Shown here piece by piece: positions 37,501-48,100 of a stretch of 64,000 nt of DNA. Made by a program: the position numbers and the translations under genes. Position 1 is the first letter of the stretch. The number at the start of each line of letters is the position of its first letter. Source of the DNA: Rugalucina vietnamica (Eukaryota; Mollusca; Bivalvia; Lucinida; Lucinidae); contig OZ024871.1 in the NCBI GenBank assembly GCA_964017185.1, forward strand, positions 58,765,226 to 58,829,225. The letters are read 5' to 3'. A model generated the notes under the pieces. It made no database searches. It saw only the letters and a list, made by a program, of their open reading frames with translations, and had not been told where the DNA came from.

Positions 37501-37766
37501 TCCTAGATTGAGTATACACGTCAGCTCTGTATACTGCTCTAAAATAGATCTGTTAGAACTGTCATTCTAAATCTCTACAACCCCCACCCCCATTTGTATG
37601 CAAAGTACTTTACAGTGCTTATAAGGGCAGTGTCTTCCATTGATGATTTGAGATTCAATGTCAGGGGTGAGCATGTGGCGGGTTGTATGGGTAGGGGGTA
37701 GGGGGAGGGGGGACTTGGTGGCTACCAGCCGGGGGTATACGTGCCTCTCAAGGCACTTTTTCTAGT
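34569..37766 (+). mobile_element. HINE-like element, family 2, with a nested family-1 copy
   Basis: 5' end TATACCCCCGGCATTTATGCCG, which folds (CGGCAT/ATGCCG); then a GTTCGTTCGTTAG short-repeat stretch and three core units of about 190-210 bp with GCGTCAAAGTTTTGGTTAAAG and AGTGGTCTATATCTCAT. The 3' end is GCCGGGGGTATA (inverse of the 5' tip), hairpin GTGCCTCTCAAGGCAC, then TTTTTCTAGTT. The layout equals family 1 with unrelated sequence. Interrupted at 35,372-37,422. Non-coding. Confidence 0.75.
35372..37422 (+). mobile_element. HINE-like element, family 1, core type A, nested in family 2
   Basis: AGCTCACCTGAGCCATTAGG after a run of T; a short CGTCCGTCC minisatellite; about four type-A units with CCATATATGG at about 35,575, 36,145, 36,600 and 37,036. 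It ends CTCAGGTGAGCGTTTAC-AGGACCATTGGTCCT-CTG followed by a T run. Around 35,905 there is a partial unit duplication. Confidence 0.8.
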
Positions 37767-38446
37767 TACATTTAACATCAACAAGTATCATCATTAAATT
37801 TCCACTGACCATCGCCAATTTTCAGGGTATTTGGTTTTGAACAGCCAAACCAGACTTTACTCGTGATGCCAAAAGGCAACTCATATCACCCAAATATAGT
37901 TAAAAAGATACTGTATCTGGCTACTCTTTTACGTCATACTTATGCCCATAGTCATCACGCTGGTCAATCTATACGTTACATTGCCGGGGTCTACGCGGAC
38001 TTGCCTGGGATTGATACGCTGATTTGTGGAATAAAATGGCGGCCAGCAATAAACAAACTGCGGAAGTGGTACGTATTATCCTGCTTTTCTTCAGTTATAG
38101 TTTATTCCAAAACATCTCTTATGCCAAAGGGACTATAGAATTGTATCGGAAAGACATGCGTGGCATGCACTTGGTGATTTATCTAAGCATTTAGGAATAC
38201 ATTCGAGTACCGATACGGTGGGTAGGACGATTTTGAAGATTTCTTGTAAATTCACAACTTTCAAATGATATAGTTTTCATCTGTTCTACTTTTCTTTCTG
38301 TTGATCCATGCACGAGTCATCATTTGGCCCCATAGCGTCGGAAACTAGCAACAGTTTGTTTGTTTTCTGAGAAATATCCCGAAAAATATTGTTGTACCCC
38401 GGAGCTGGCGGAACCATGTGCTACGCTGATTGCCGGGTACCTTTTT
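37767..38446. other. Unassigned interval with CpG-containing, promoter-like segment
   Basis: No recognised repeat. GC/CpG content is locally higher at 37,980-38,080 than in the surroundings. A possible first exon within it is listed separately. An accidental 91-codon frame at 37,863 resembles nothing I know. Confidence 0.4.
38036..38068 (+). promoter_or_regulatory. Possible promoter/first coding exon
   Basis: AAAATGGCGGCCAGC resembles a YY1-type promoter element with an ATG. It is followed by 11 open codons (MAASNKQTAEV), an ETS-like GCGGAAGTG and a good donor, GTG|GTACGT. Such arrangements occur at housekeeping promoters. No downstream exon was identified, so this may be chance or an element-borne promoter. 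Confidence 0.25.
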
Positions 38447-41133
38447 AGCTCACCTGAGCCAAAGGCTCACAGATGAGCTTATAGTATACCCATGCTCCGG
38501 CGTCCGGCGTCGTCCGGCGTTCACAATTTCAAAGATCTTCTTCTCTGAAACCGCTTGGCCAATCAAAGCCAAACTTCATGTGGAGCATCCTTAGAGAGGG
38601 GGGAACTAAAGTTTATATAAATGGTCCAGGTCACATGACCAAGATGGCCACCATGGCTATAAATAGCAAAAATCTTCTTCTCCAGAACCAGTGGGCCATT
38701 TTCCATGAAACTTGGTATGTAGCATTAGGGACGCGGGCCCATCATAGTTTATATAAATCATGACCCTGTGATGACCTTGACCTATTTTACGGCAAGGTCA
38801 ACTTAGGTTGCCAATGCATTTGAATGGGAAAAAATGGTAAAATGCTGTTTAATGGGTAAAACTAACTGGGAATAGGCAAATGGACAGAAGATTAATGTTA
38901 ATAGAAAATTTTAGCCCCTGGGGGGGGGGGGGGGGTTGTTGTCTGCCCCTGCCCCGGGGCTATATACATGTATATTTCCATAATAATGAAACATCTTCTC
39001 CCCTGAAACCACTTGGCCAATCAAAGCCAAACTTCATATGGAGCATCCTTGGGAAGGGGAAAAGAAAATTTATATAAATGGTCAAGGTCACATGACCAAG
39101 ATGGCTGCCATGGCTATAAATAGAAAAAAACTTTAAAAATCTTCTCCAGAACCAGAAGGCCAATGATTTTGAAACTTAATGTGAAGCATCAGTGACTGGA
39201 GCTCTACAAAGTTTATATAAATCATGAACCTGGGATGACCTTGACCTATTTTACGGCAAGGTCAACTTAGGTCTCCCATGCATTGGAATGGGATAAAATA
39301 GGAAAATGTAATTAAATGGCAGAAACCTTGCTAGAAATGAGCAAATGGACAGAAGATTTATGTTTAAGAAAATATTTTGGGCCCAGGGGGTTGTCTGCCC
39401 CTGCCCCGGGGCTATATACATGTATATGACCATAATATTGAAACATCTTCTTCTCTGAAACCACTAGGCCAATCAAAGCCAAACTTTTTGTGGAGCATAC
39501 TTAGGAAGAGGGAATGAAAGTTTATATAAATGGTTAAGGTCAAATGACCAAGATGGCCGCCATGACTATAAATAGCAAAAACGTTTAAAAGTCTTCTTCT
39601 TCAGAACCAGAAGGCCTATGATTTTGAAACTTGGTATGAAGCATCTGGGAATGGAGCTGTACAAAGTTTATATAAATCATGACCCTGGGATGACCTTGAC
39701 CTATTTTACGGCAAGGTCAACTTAGGTCGCCGATGCATTTAAATGGGAAAAAAATAGGAAAATGTCATGTAATGGCAGAAAACTTGCTAGGAATGAGCAA
39801 ACGGACAGAAGATCTATGCTTATGAAAATATTTTAGGCCCAGGGGTTGTCTGCCCCTGCCCCGGAGCTATATACATGTAGATGACCATAATATTCAAACA
39901 GTTTTTCTCAGAAACTGCTTAGCCAATCAAAGCCAAACTTTATGTGGAGCATCCTTAGGAAGAGGAAATGAAAGTTTATTTAAATGGTCAAGGTCACATG
40001 ACCAGGATGGCCGCCATGGCTATAAATACAGTCGAAGTTCGATAATTCGAAACGCAAGGGACCGCAGGAAATCTTTCGAATGATCGAGAGTTCGAACTTT
40101 CGAGAATCATCAAAAAATCGGAAATGTTCGGTCATTTTCATTCAGACAATGGTATATCCAGTTTTGACAGCTTCAATTCGGCATTTTGGCGCATATATGA
40201 GAATCTGTGCACATGGAATTGTTTATAAGAGTTTCTTCATAATGTCATGTACGACCAACAGATTAAAACAAAAGCAAAACAAAAAAGACAATTGAAACTC
40301 ACATGTTTTATTAAATCTTGTCAACAAAGAAAGATGGTTGAATATAAAACAATGAATCATTTATTGACGAAATATTTAACATATAAAAACGAGCATGAAT
40401 TGGCAAATATTGTCAAATAGCAAAGATCAGTATCAGACTGCAGCACACTTATTGGTACAAAACTTAGTCTAATTTAACATCAATAGACAGTCCTTTTACA
40501 CTTTTTACGCCTACTTTCACTATCACAAACGCCCAATAAAAATTTGTCCATAATCACTTTTACGAGGGATGATCTTTAATTCTTGTCATCGACTCAATTT
40601 CTCCTTAACCAGCATCTGTACCAGAGCAAAAAGACTTGTTAATTATAGAGGGGTTCTTTGCGATATTGAAATCACCCAACAATTTAGGACGGTGCAATTT
40701 ATCATAGCAAACTGAGGCTCTAAAGAGGGGCACCCTAATGACACTGCAAATGCCTTCTTCCTCCTGTCCCAATAAACAGTATAATGTTTGAATTAAAAGG
40801 GTTAGAATCACGATTTTATACCTGTGGGATCTCCATAACCTTGAAAAAGCGTTGGTCGAGAGTTATTTTCCTAAAACAGAAATTACGAGTTTTACGAGAG
40901 CTGTAAACATAGTACTATGCCAGTTTTTACGTGTTGATAAATTGAATGAACGTCGGAATAGAAGTTTCAGAGCCTAATAATTTCCTGTCCAGTTATTACT
41001 CATCCAAAATGTTAATGCTGCTTTGTGCCAGATCTTTGCTGATTCCATTGATATAAGTTTTGGATTATTTATCCACTTAAATATTGGCAAAAGTAGATGA
41101 ATAGGAGAGAGTCTGCATCTGCTGATAATAGGT

Positions 41134-41345
41134 ACTGTAAATTCGGAAATTTTCGCGTGACTTTTATTTCGCGAATTTTCGATTTTCGAATTATTAGCGA
41201 GTTCTTGAATTCGCGAGCGAGTACTTGTGCAGTCTATAAAGCTTATAATAATTCTTTATTAGCGAGAACTTTATTTTCGCGAGGCATCGAATTCGCGAAT
41301 ATTAGCGAAAATTAAGTTCTCGCGAAAATTTCCGGATTTACAGTA
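41134..41345. mobile_element. 212-bp MITE, TA-CTGTAAATTCGG ends
   Basis: TACTGTAAATTCGGAAATTT is mirrored by AAATTTCCGGATTTACAGTA, continuing into TTCGCG/CGCGAA. The body is rich in ATTCGCGAATATTAGCG-type motifs. The terminal TA probably belongs to the target. No coding sequence. Confidence 0.8.
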
Positions 41346-41933
41346 TTGGAAAGGCACAGTACTAATTTCCCCCATACCGATAGCATGTGATGACGTAGCA
41401 GGCCTGAAACGGTGTTGCTATAAATAGAAACGGCTCATGGGATAGGTAAATCGCACCTCTGCAGCGCCATCTGTATCGCACAGCAGGCATAAAATTGGCC
41501 ATAATTGAACCTGTTGTTAGACCAATTACTTTCATTAATATGTATGTTGTGTCAAGGCCGTTATCATAAATTTCAAATGTAGCATAGAGACGCTTTGCAA
41601 TTTAATTCATTTTCATGTTATTGACAACGGACATGTAACTTGAGACCTGAATCGCAATGTTTCCTTCACGTAAAAACTATATATATGCATCGTATCAAGG
41701 ACTTTCTGTTTAGAATACATATTATAAAACCATGCATTTAAAATGCGAAATTCAACAGAAGCATGTTCTATGCCGACATGACTGAAAAACTATTGGCCGA
41801 ATCAGTAAATCTTTCAAATACATGCATTTGTTTTACAAATGTGCGACTAACAAAAGATAACATGGATAAGAACAACCATTATATTTGCTAATTCATGAAA
41901 TTTGAAAATCGCGAGCAAATCACACATTTTAAA

Positions 41934-42573
41934 CAGCAGTCAAGCTGTAGCGTATATCCGAACGCGCGCCGGGCGTATGAAAAATCTCAACACGCTGAAG
42001 ATTGTTAATTTGTTCCTTTAACTCGTTTTAGCAGTCACACAGTAGCGCGTGACTGAGTCGTGTGCCGGACATATAAAAATCACTAAGTTTTAGAGTACGT
42101 TTGTGTGACGTCCCAAACACGCTATGCACGCACTACAGGCGCGCAGCAAACGTTCAGCGCGCGTCTCACACACGCTTGGGGCACGCTACTGAAGCAATAT
42201 CTAATAAAATTGTAACGCGCATGTAGCGTACACTGGCGTGCCTCAAACGTGTGCCGAACGCGTTCGAAGCGATTTCAACGCGCTTGTAACGCGCGTGGAA
42301 CTTATTCGAAACGTATAAGACACACGCCCGAGACACGCCGAGCTTCTAGAAAATTTTTAAGCATGTTTAAAATTGTTCGAGCCCAAACGAGCTTGGAGTG
42401 CTAAGCGACTTACAGCGACGTATATCGTGCACCAAGCGACACCAAGCGTACAAAACGCGCGTGTAACGTGCTACTAACGTGTCTCCGACGTTCTCCTGGC
42501 GTATGTTGAATTTTACTATTTTTGTCAACATGCCCGGCGCACGTTTGGCTTATATGCTAATGTGTAACTGCTG
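41934..42573. mobile_element. CpG-rich foldback element of ACGCGC-type motifs
   Basis: Left CAGCAGTCAAGCTGTAGCGT...CGCGCCGGGC and right GCCCGGCGCACG...AACTGCTG form imperfect inverted ends of about 50 bp. The interior is filled with degenerate ACGCGC/CACGC/AACGTG motifs, giving CpG density very unlike the AT-rich surroundings. No open frame. Target duplication not resolved. Confidence 0.6.
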
Positions 42574-42588
42574 CTTTACCTTCTAATT

Positions 42589-42646
42589 ATGTCTCCCCCC
42601 GACAGGGTCGGGAGACATATTGTTTTTCCCCATGCGTCTGTCCGTC

Positions 42647-42678
<32 letters not shown>

Positions 42679-44123
42679 ACAAATCGTGTCCGCTCTATAA
42701 CTTGAAAACCGTTAAAGATTTTTCAATGAAACTTGGTACACTTGTAAACCACGACGAGACGATGTGTCATGCACAAGAACCATAACTCTAGCTTGAGTAT
42801 TTTTGGAGTTATTTCCCTTTGATTATTTTCGATACAATTTCGTGTCCGCTGTATAACTTGAAAACCGTTCAAGATTTTTCAATGAAACTTGGTACACTTG
42901 TAAACCACGACGAGACTATGTGTCATGCTCAAGAACCATAACTCTAGCTTGAGTATTTTTGGAGTTATTTCCCTTTGATTATTTTCGATACAATTTCGTG
43001 TCCGCTGTATAACTTGAAAACCGTTAAAGATTTTTCAATGAAACTTGGTACACTTGTAGACCACGACGAGACGATGTGTCATGCTCAAGAACCATAACTC
43101 TGGCTTGAGTATTTTTGGAGTTATTTCCCTTTGATTATTTTCGATACAATTTCGTGTCCGCTTTATAACTTGAAAACCGTTTAAGATTTTACAATAAAAC
43201 TTGGTACACTTATTGAGCATGATCAGACGATGTGTCATGCACAAGAACCATAACTCTGGCTTGAGTATTTCATGTGTTATTTCCCTTTGATTATTTGATT
43301 ACTCCAAAATCATAAAGAGTTATTTCAATGAAACTTGGTACACTTAGCACGATGGTACACTTGGTACACTTATAAAGCACGATGAGATTACGTGTCGTGC
43401 TAAAGAACCATAACTCTTGCTTGTATATCTTTGGAGTAATTTCCCTTTGATTATTTTCCATACAATTCCGTGTCCACCCTATAACTTGAAAACCGTAAGA
43501 GAAATATCAGTGAAACTTGGTACACTTATAAAGCATGATGAGACGATGTGTCATGCACAAGAATTATAACTCTTGCTTTCATATCTTTGGAGTTATTTCC
43601 CTTTGATTATTTTTCCATACAATTTCATGTCCACTCTATAACTTGAAAACCATAAGAAATATTTCAATGAAACTTGGTACACTTATAAAGCACGATGAGA
43701 TGATGTGTAATGCTAAAGAACCATAACTCTTGCTTGCATATCTTTGGAGTTATTTCCCTTTGATTATTTTTCATACAATTTTGTGTCTGCTCTATAACTC
43801 AAAAACCATTAGAGATTTTTCAATGAAACATGGTACGCTTATAAAGCATGATGAAAGATGGTTCATGCTCAAGAATCATTACTCTTGCTTTCATATCTTT
43901 GGAGTTATTTCCCTTTGATTATTTTCCATACAGTTTCGTGCCGGCTCTATAACTTGAAAACCGTAAGAGATATTTCAAGGAAACTTGGTACACTTAGGTA
44001 CACTTATAAAACAGAATGACAGGATATGTGATGCACAAGAACTATAACTCTTGCTTGCAAATTTTTGACATGCGCGTAGAAAGGGGGGAGACATCAGTTT
44101 TCACATAGAAAACAAATTCTAGT
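42589..44123 (+). mobile_element. HINE-like element, family 3
   Basis: 5' tip ATGTCTCCCCCCGACAGGG folds with GTCGGGAGACAT. It is followed by a GTCTGTCCGTCC minisatellite (42,637-42,677) and about nine core units of roughly 155 bp with TATAACTTGAAAACCGT, CAATGAAACTTGGTACACTT and GGAGTTATTTCCCTTTGATT. The 3' end is GGGGGGAGACAT, hairpin GTTTTCACATAGAAAAC, then AAATTCTAGTT. Same end layout as families 1 and 2, different sequence. It sits inside the TA-flanked element. Confidence 0.75.
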
Positions 44124-45984
44124 TTCTATTTGATTTGAAAATGTCACGAAGTGTTTTCCACAATCCAAATGAAAGTTGACAGAAAAGCGAGATTTTTTTT
44201 TCTGGCTCCTTTTATATTGCGACCATACATTTCACCAAATGTAGTCACAAGCTCACTAAAATAAAACTGTTCACAACTTTGTCAAAATGTTATTTTCTTT
44301 CATTAATTATATGCTTCTCTCAAAGTTTAGACAGATGCTCACTCGTCCCTGAAATCTTCCGCCATTTGTGATGAAGTTATTCAAATGCAATTTTAAAGAT
44401 TTATCATAATATGTATATGATCTTTTAGGGTACGTTGGTTGATATTAAAATATTTTATTAACATTCAGTTGTATATCGCCATACCACCACAATTGCTAAT
44501 GGTTATCGCTGATTATCATGTACATGCTAATTATCATTTATAAGAGTCCATGCAATCGTTGATTCACTCCTGCTGCTATCTCGACATGCTCTCCTCGCAA
44601 TGACTGTTCTAATTATAGAACAAATATCTGCGCGGGAAGCCGCGTAAATTAGTCACGTGTTTCCTCAACCCATTGCCGATGCAGGCTTTCGCCTTCATAG
44701 GCTTTTGATATTGGTTTATGAGTAATAACATTTTGAAAGATAACACAAACATTTATGGATGAGCTGCCCATACCACAATAATAACATGTACAAATACTAC
44801 TACAACTTCAAAAAAATCTATTTACTTGATACGTTCTAGAAGCGTTTTGGTTGACGTTGTCAATCATGAAATTTGACAGTGTTTCTATTATGATAGAGAC
44901 GGACAGCTCTCTTAGAAATTAAGCACCAACTCCACCTTTCATGTGAAGGAAATGTTAAATTGCATGTATAGTCACTTACAGTGAATGTCCATTTAGAATG
45001 TTTTAGACAAACTAGAGATAACTATCAATTTGAGATATTCACCAGACAATCCAATTGACAAAATTTAAAACTACGAAAAGGTGTAACCTGTGCGGTGATT
45101 TTAAATGATGTATATCAAAAATATTATGACGTCATAAAGCAGGAGCAATAGCTCTATAAAGTCAAAATAAAAATATTCTGCAAATGTGTTTTCTGTTGCT
45201 CATATGAATGACAACATAATGTGTAAAATAAAAGTGGACCTGTATATAATATTGCGAAAGTTATAGCCTTTTCTATACTAGGGATCGAAATAACATATTG
45301 TAAATCAAATGAAAATTAACGCAGTGCCATTACTGTACCCTGTTTTAAAATGCGATTACTATATGACCGTGCGTCGGACAGCAATAATTTTGATACCTGT
45401 CTGATCAGAAAAAGTCGGGTTTTCACCACATATGAACAATATTCTCATTGATTGTCCACAGAAAAAATAATCAAGCAAGTGACAAGTATTAAAGAACATC
45501 CCTCATATTAGAATTGGTATTTTTGATTCAACCACACTTCTACAGCCAGTTAACATGGCGTACACATGTCTTATTGTTTTGGACCCCGAGATACCTTTCA
45601 CTCTGCCTGAGATGAAAGGTATCTCGGGTACAGATGGTGCAAATTACAAAGTAATAAAATAATTAACTCCCCCAGTGCTACTGCGGTCATTATACAAATT
45701 TTGCTATGGTTATCTTGTGATTAATTATCTGTTGATAATTGATATATCTATATAAAAATCAAAATATTTAATTCTACATTTTAGACGAAAACAAAGTAGA
45801 AATTCATAATTATCAGAATCTTTTGAATAAAATTGCATTTTCAATCCGTTTTCTACATGAAATATTAAGGATTTTGCACATTGATGAAAATATTTTTTAT
45901 CTGACATTGTTATATACCTAATGTATCTCTACAATAGAAACTTGTCGTGTTGTAACGGACAGCACTTTCTGCTGTTTTAGGCGT
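44124..45984. other. AT-rich interval without recognised gene
   Basis: No exon chain or transposon ends were recognised. At 45,583-45,630 there is a short hairpin, CCCGAGATACCTTTCA...TGAAAGGTATCTCGGG. Confidence 0.5.
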
Positions 45985-46145
45985 CGTAGGGCATTAATAC
46001 CATTAATGCCCTGAGATGACGTCATATCAGGGCAATAATGGTGTTAATGCCCTGAGATGACACCGTAGCAGGGCAATAATGGTGTTAATGCCCTGAGATG
46101 ACGTCATAGCAGGGCAATAATGGTGTTATTGCCCTAGGTGTTATT
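45985..46145 (+). repeat. Tandem palindromic repeat, ~50-bp unit with TGACGTCA
   Basis: Three to four units of AGGGCAATAATGGTGTTAAT-GCCCT followed by GAGATGACGTCATAG. Each unit is itself an inverted repeat (AGGGCA...TGCCCT), and two carry the perfect cAMP-response-element palindrome TGACGTCA; a third has TGACACCG instead. Confidence 0.75.
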
Positions 46146-46345
46146 GCCATGAGATTTTGACATACACCTGTTTACATGTTATGGACACTGACAGGTGTTC
46201 ATTTCATCTAAATTTAACATGGCAGGTGAGTGTACATTGCAGACGTACATTTCATCTTAATTTAACGTGTCATTTTGCGTCTAATCACTTACCAATCAAC
46301 GGCTGTGTGCTTGTCATCATGCGCGATTTCAAGACATAGCATTCA

Positions 46346-46370
46346 CAATAAATAAATAAATAAATAAAAT
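46346..46370. repeat. (AAAT)n microsatellite
   Basis: AATAAATAAATAAATAAATA, about five to six perfect tetranucleotide units. Confidence 0.85.
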
Positions 46371-46408
46371 GTACATGTATTGGAGGAAAGGTATATAACA
46401 ATGACGAT

Positions 46409-46553
46409 ATAACATTCTTTTCCAGGTGCATTAACGTTTGCCAAGCCCTCGGGCAATAATGTATTGCAGCCCTCACCGCTACGCGGTTCGGGCTGCAACA
46501 CATTATTGCCCTTGGGCTTGGCAAGCGTTAATGCACGGAAAAGAATGTTTTAT
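46409..46553. repeat. Near-perfect 145-bp palindrome
   Basis: Arms of about 63 bp (ATAACATTCTTTTCCAGGTG... and its complement) flank a centre that also folds (ACCGCTACGCGGT). It contains GGGCAATAATG, shared with the tandem repeat 300 bp upstream, suggesting the same element family. Long open frames on both strands here are only the palindrome read twice. Confidence 0.85.
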
Positions 46554-47562
46554 CCTCTTATTATCAGCTAATTACACACACCCTACAGTGAGCTGCTGCA
46601 TCAGCAACACTTTATTGCCCAGTTTTATAGTTGAAACCATATGCCAACTTCATGGTTCAGGGAAGAAAAAATGCACATAAATTTAATAAGAGATGTGTAC
46701 GCTATGGCCAGTTAATTTTACAGCCTCTTTCGTATTGATTACACATCACGAATCACTGATTGGCTCTACACTGATTTTTTTAATCAAACACGGTAATTGT
46801 TGCAATTGATCTCAATTAAAGACATCAATTACTCAATTAATGGATCAACACCTAATAGTGTGACCGTTAATCCGATGTCTGTTACTTGAAGAGAATATAC
46901 CTGTGAATTCACTCGAGTGTGTAATAATTGATCTCACTCTACAAAGAAATCGTGTTCATCTTGTGTGACTCTGATTGGCAGTTTGCGGCTTCGAATTTCA
47001 AGGGGGTTTTTGATAGGAATTTCTTTGATCGGGACCGGCAAAATTGTTCGAAAAACTGAATTTTTCGAAAAATCGAAATTCGAAAAATCGGTAACAATTT
47101 AACAATAAACAATAGAGAAAAATTTTGGGACCGTCAGATGTCTTCGAAAAATCCAGTAGTTTCGAAAAATCGGCGTTCGAATTATCCAAAATGGACTGTA
47201 GCAAAAGATTTTAAAAATCTTCTTCTTCAGAACCAGAAGGCCTATGATTTTGAAACTTGGCATGAAGCATTAAGGAACGGAGGTCATCAAAATTTGTATA
47301 AATCTGGGATGACCTTGACTTATTTCACGTCAAGGTCAACTTAGATCGCCCATGCATTTGAATGGAGAAAATTGTTAAAATGTCATTTGAAGGACAAAAC
47401 TTGCAGTTAATTGGCAAATGGACTGAATTTTTATGATTTGAAAAAGACGTTGACTCCAGGAGTAATTCTGACCCTGCCCTTGGGTTAGATACATGCATTG
47501 TACCATTGTAGTCTAACAAGTTTATTGGTACATGTATATATCTCAGGTCTCAGGTGAGCGTT

Positions 47563-48100
47563 GAGTGTTTTTTTTTTTTTTTTTTTTTTTTGCTGCTGCT
47601 GCTGCTGCAACAGATTTGCTGTGCTAACTTGACTCAGCTGTCAGTCAAATTCAACAAATGTATAGTATAGCAGAACAACACTTTACCGATCTGTACTGTG
47701 ACTTCCGGTAAGAAGTTATTGCACTTTTTCTTCCACCTTCATTAGTAAATTTGTAATATAAATTTGATATTTACATGTATCAAAATGAAAGTTTTAAACT
47801 TGAAAGGAAAAACAGAGAGTCTTACAAAAAGAATATTTACCAGGCATTTACTAAGGGAATTTTCAATATGGTCATACATAAATACAGTCATGTAGTACAG
47901 AATATTTTTCTGTGACAGTATGTGTTTACCCATCATTTTCAGTGCATGAGGTTAAATTTTGACACTGATTGGTTCAACAATAACAAGTTGGTAAAAGTAA
48001 CAATCCAAGTGAGAACTACCTATTTTTAAATGTAATGGTCAGTTTTGTGATTGTCAATCAAAAATTGACAAGCTCCGCCCTGCACATTGAAAAAAATCCA
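47563..48100. other. Poly-T/(GCT)n tract and unassigned sequence
   Basis: A run of about 25 T is followed by GCTGCTGCTGCTGCTGC (47,592-47,608). The remaining 490 bp show no gene or repeat ends. Confidence 0.6.

Larger units (their letters stand above)
40029..47198. mobile_element. Large TA-flanked pogo/Tigger-type element
   Basis: Left end TA|CAGTCGAAGTTCGATAATTC and right end GAATTATCCAAAATGGACTG|TA; inverted tips CAGTC...GATAATTCGAA, and TA on both sides. Removing it restores TATAAATA-GCAAAA of the host unit. Subterminal TTCGAAAAATCG/TTTCGAA motifs cluster at both ends (40,040-40,110 and 47,045-47,180). CAGT tips with TA duplication fit the Tc1/mariner (pogo/Tigger) group. At 7.2 kb it is far longer than a usual Tigger, contains several nested elements and has no transposase frame. 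Confidence 0.7.
38447..47562 (+). mobile_element. HINE-like element, family 1, core type E, split by a 7.2-kb transposon
   Basis: Starts AGCTCACCTGAGCCAAAGG with the subterminal inverted copy and a CGTCCGGCG minisatellite. Units of about 450 bp resemble type A but carry GGCTATAAATAGC instead of CCCATATATGG (38,656; 39,113; 39,565; about 40,020). It is interrupted at TATAAATA (40,028) and resumes GCAAAAGATTTTAAAAATC at 47,201. It ends TCTCAGGTGAGCGTT in a T run near 47,562, the terminal hairpin being lost. A 17-base G run occurs at about 38,920. Confidence 0.75.

Noticed and set aside
37863..38138. 91-codon open frame as a gene
   Set aside because: No similarity recognised and no support apart from length; a stop-free stretch of this size is expected by chance in 64 kb.
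38920..38937. Run of 17 G as a G-quadruplex regulatory element
   Set aside because: A homopolymer slip within the CCCCTGGGG box of one core unit; other units have four to seven G at that place.
46285..46680. Overlapping open frames on both strands with similar translations
   Set aside because: Both read the same near-perfect palindrome (46,409-46,553), which explains their mutual similarity.
40029..47198. Two independent insertions instead of one 7.2-kb element
   Set aside because: The host unit is restored exactly by removing the whole block, and inverted CAGTC/GACTG tips with TA lie at its two ends; one insertion is simpler, although later internal growth is likely.
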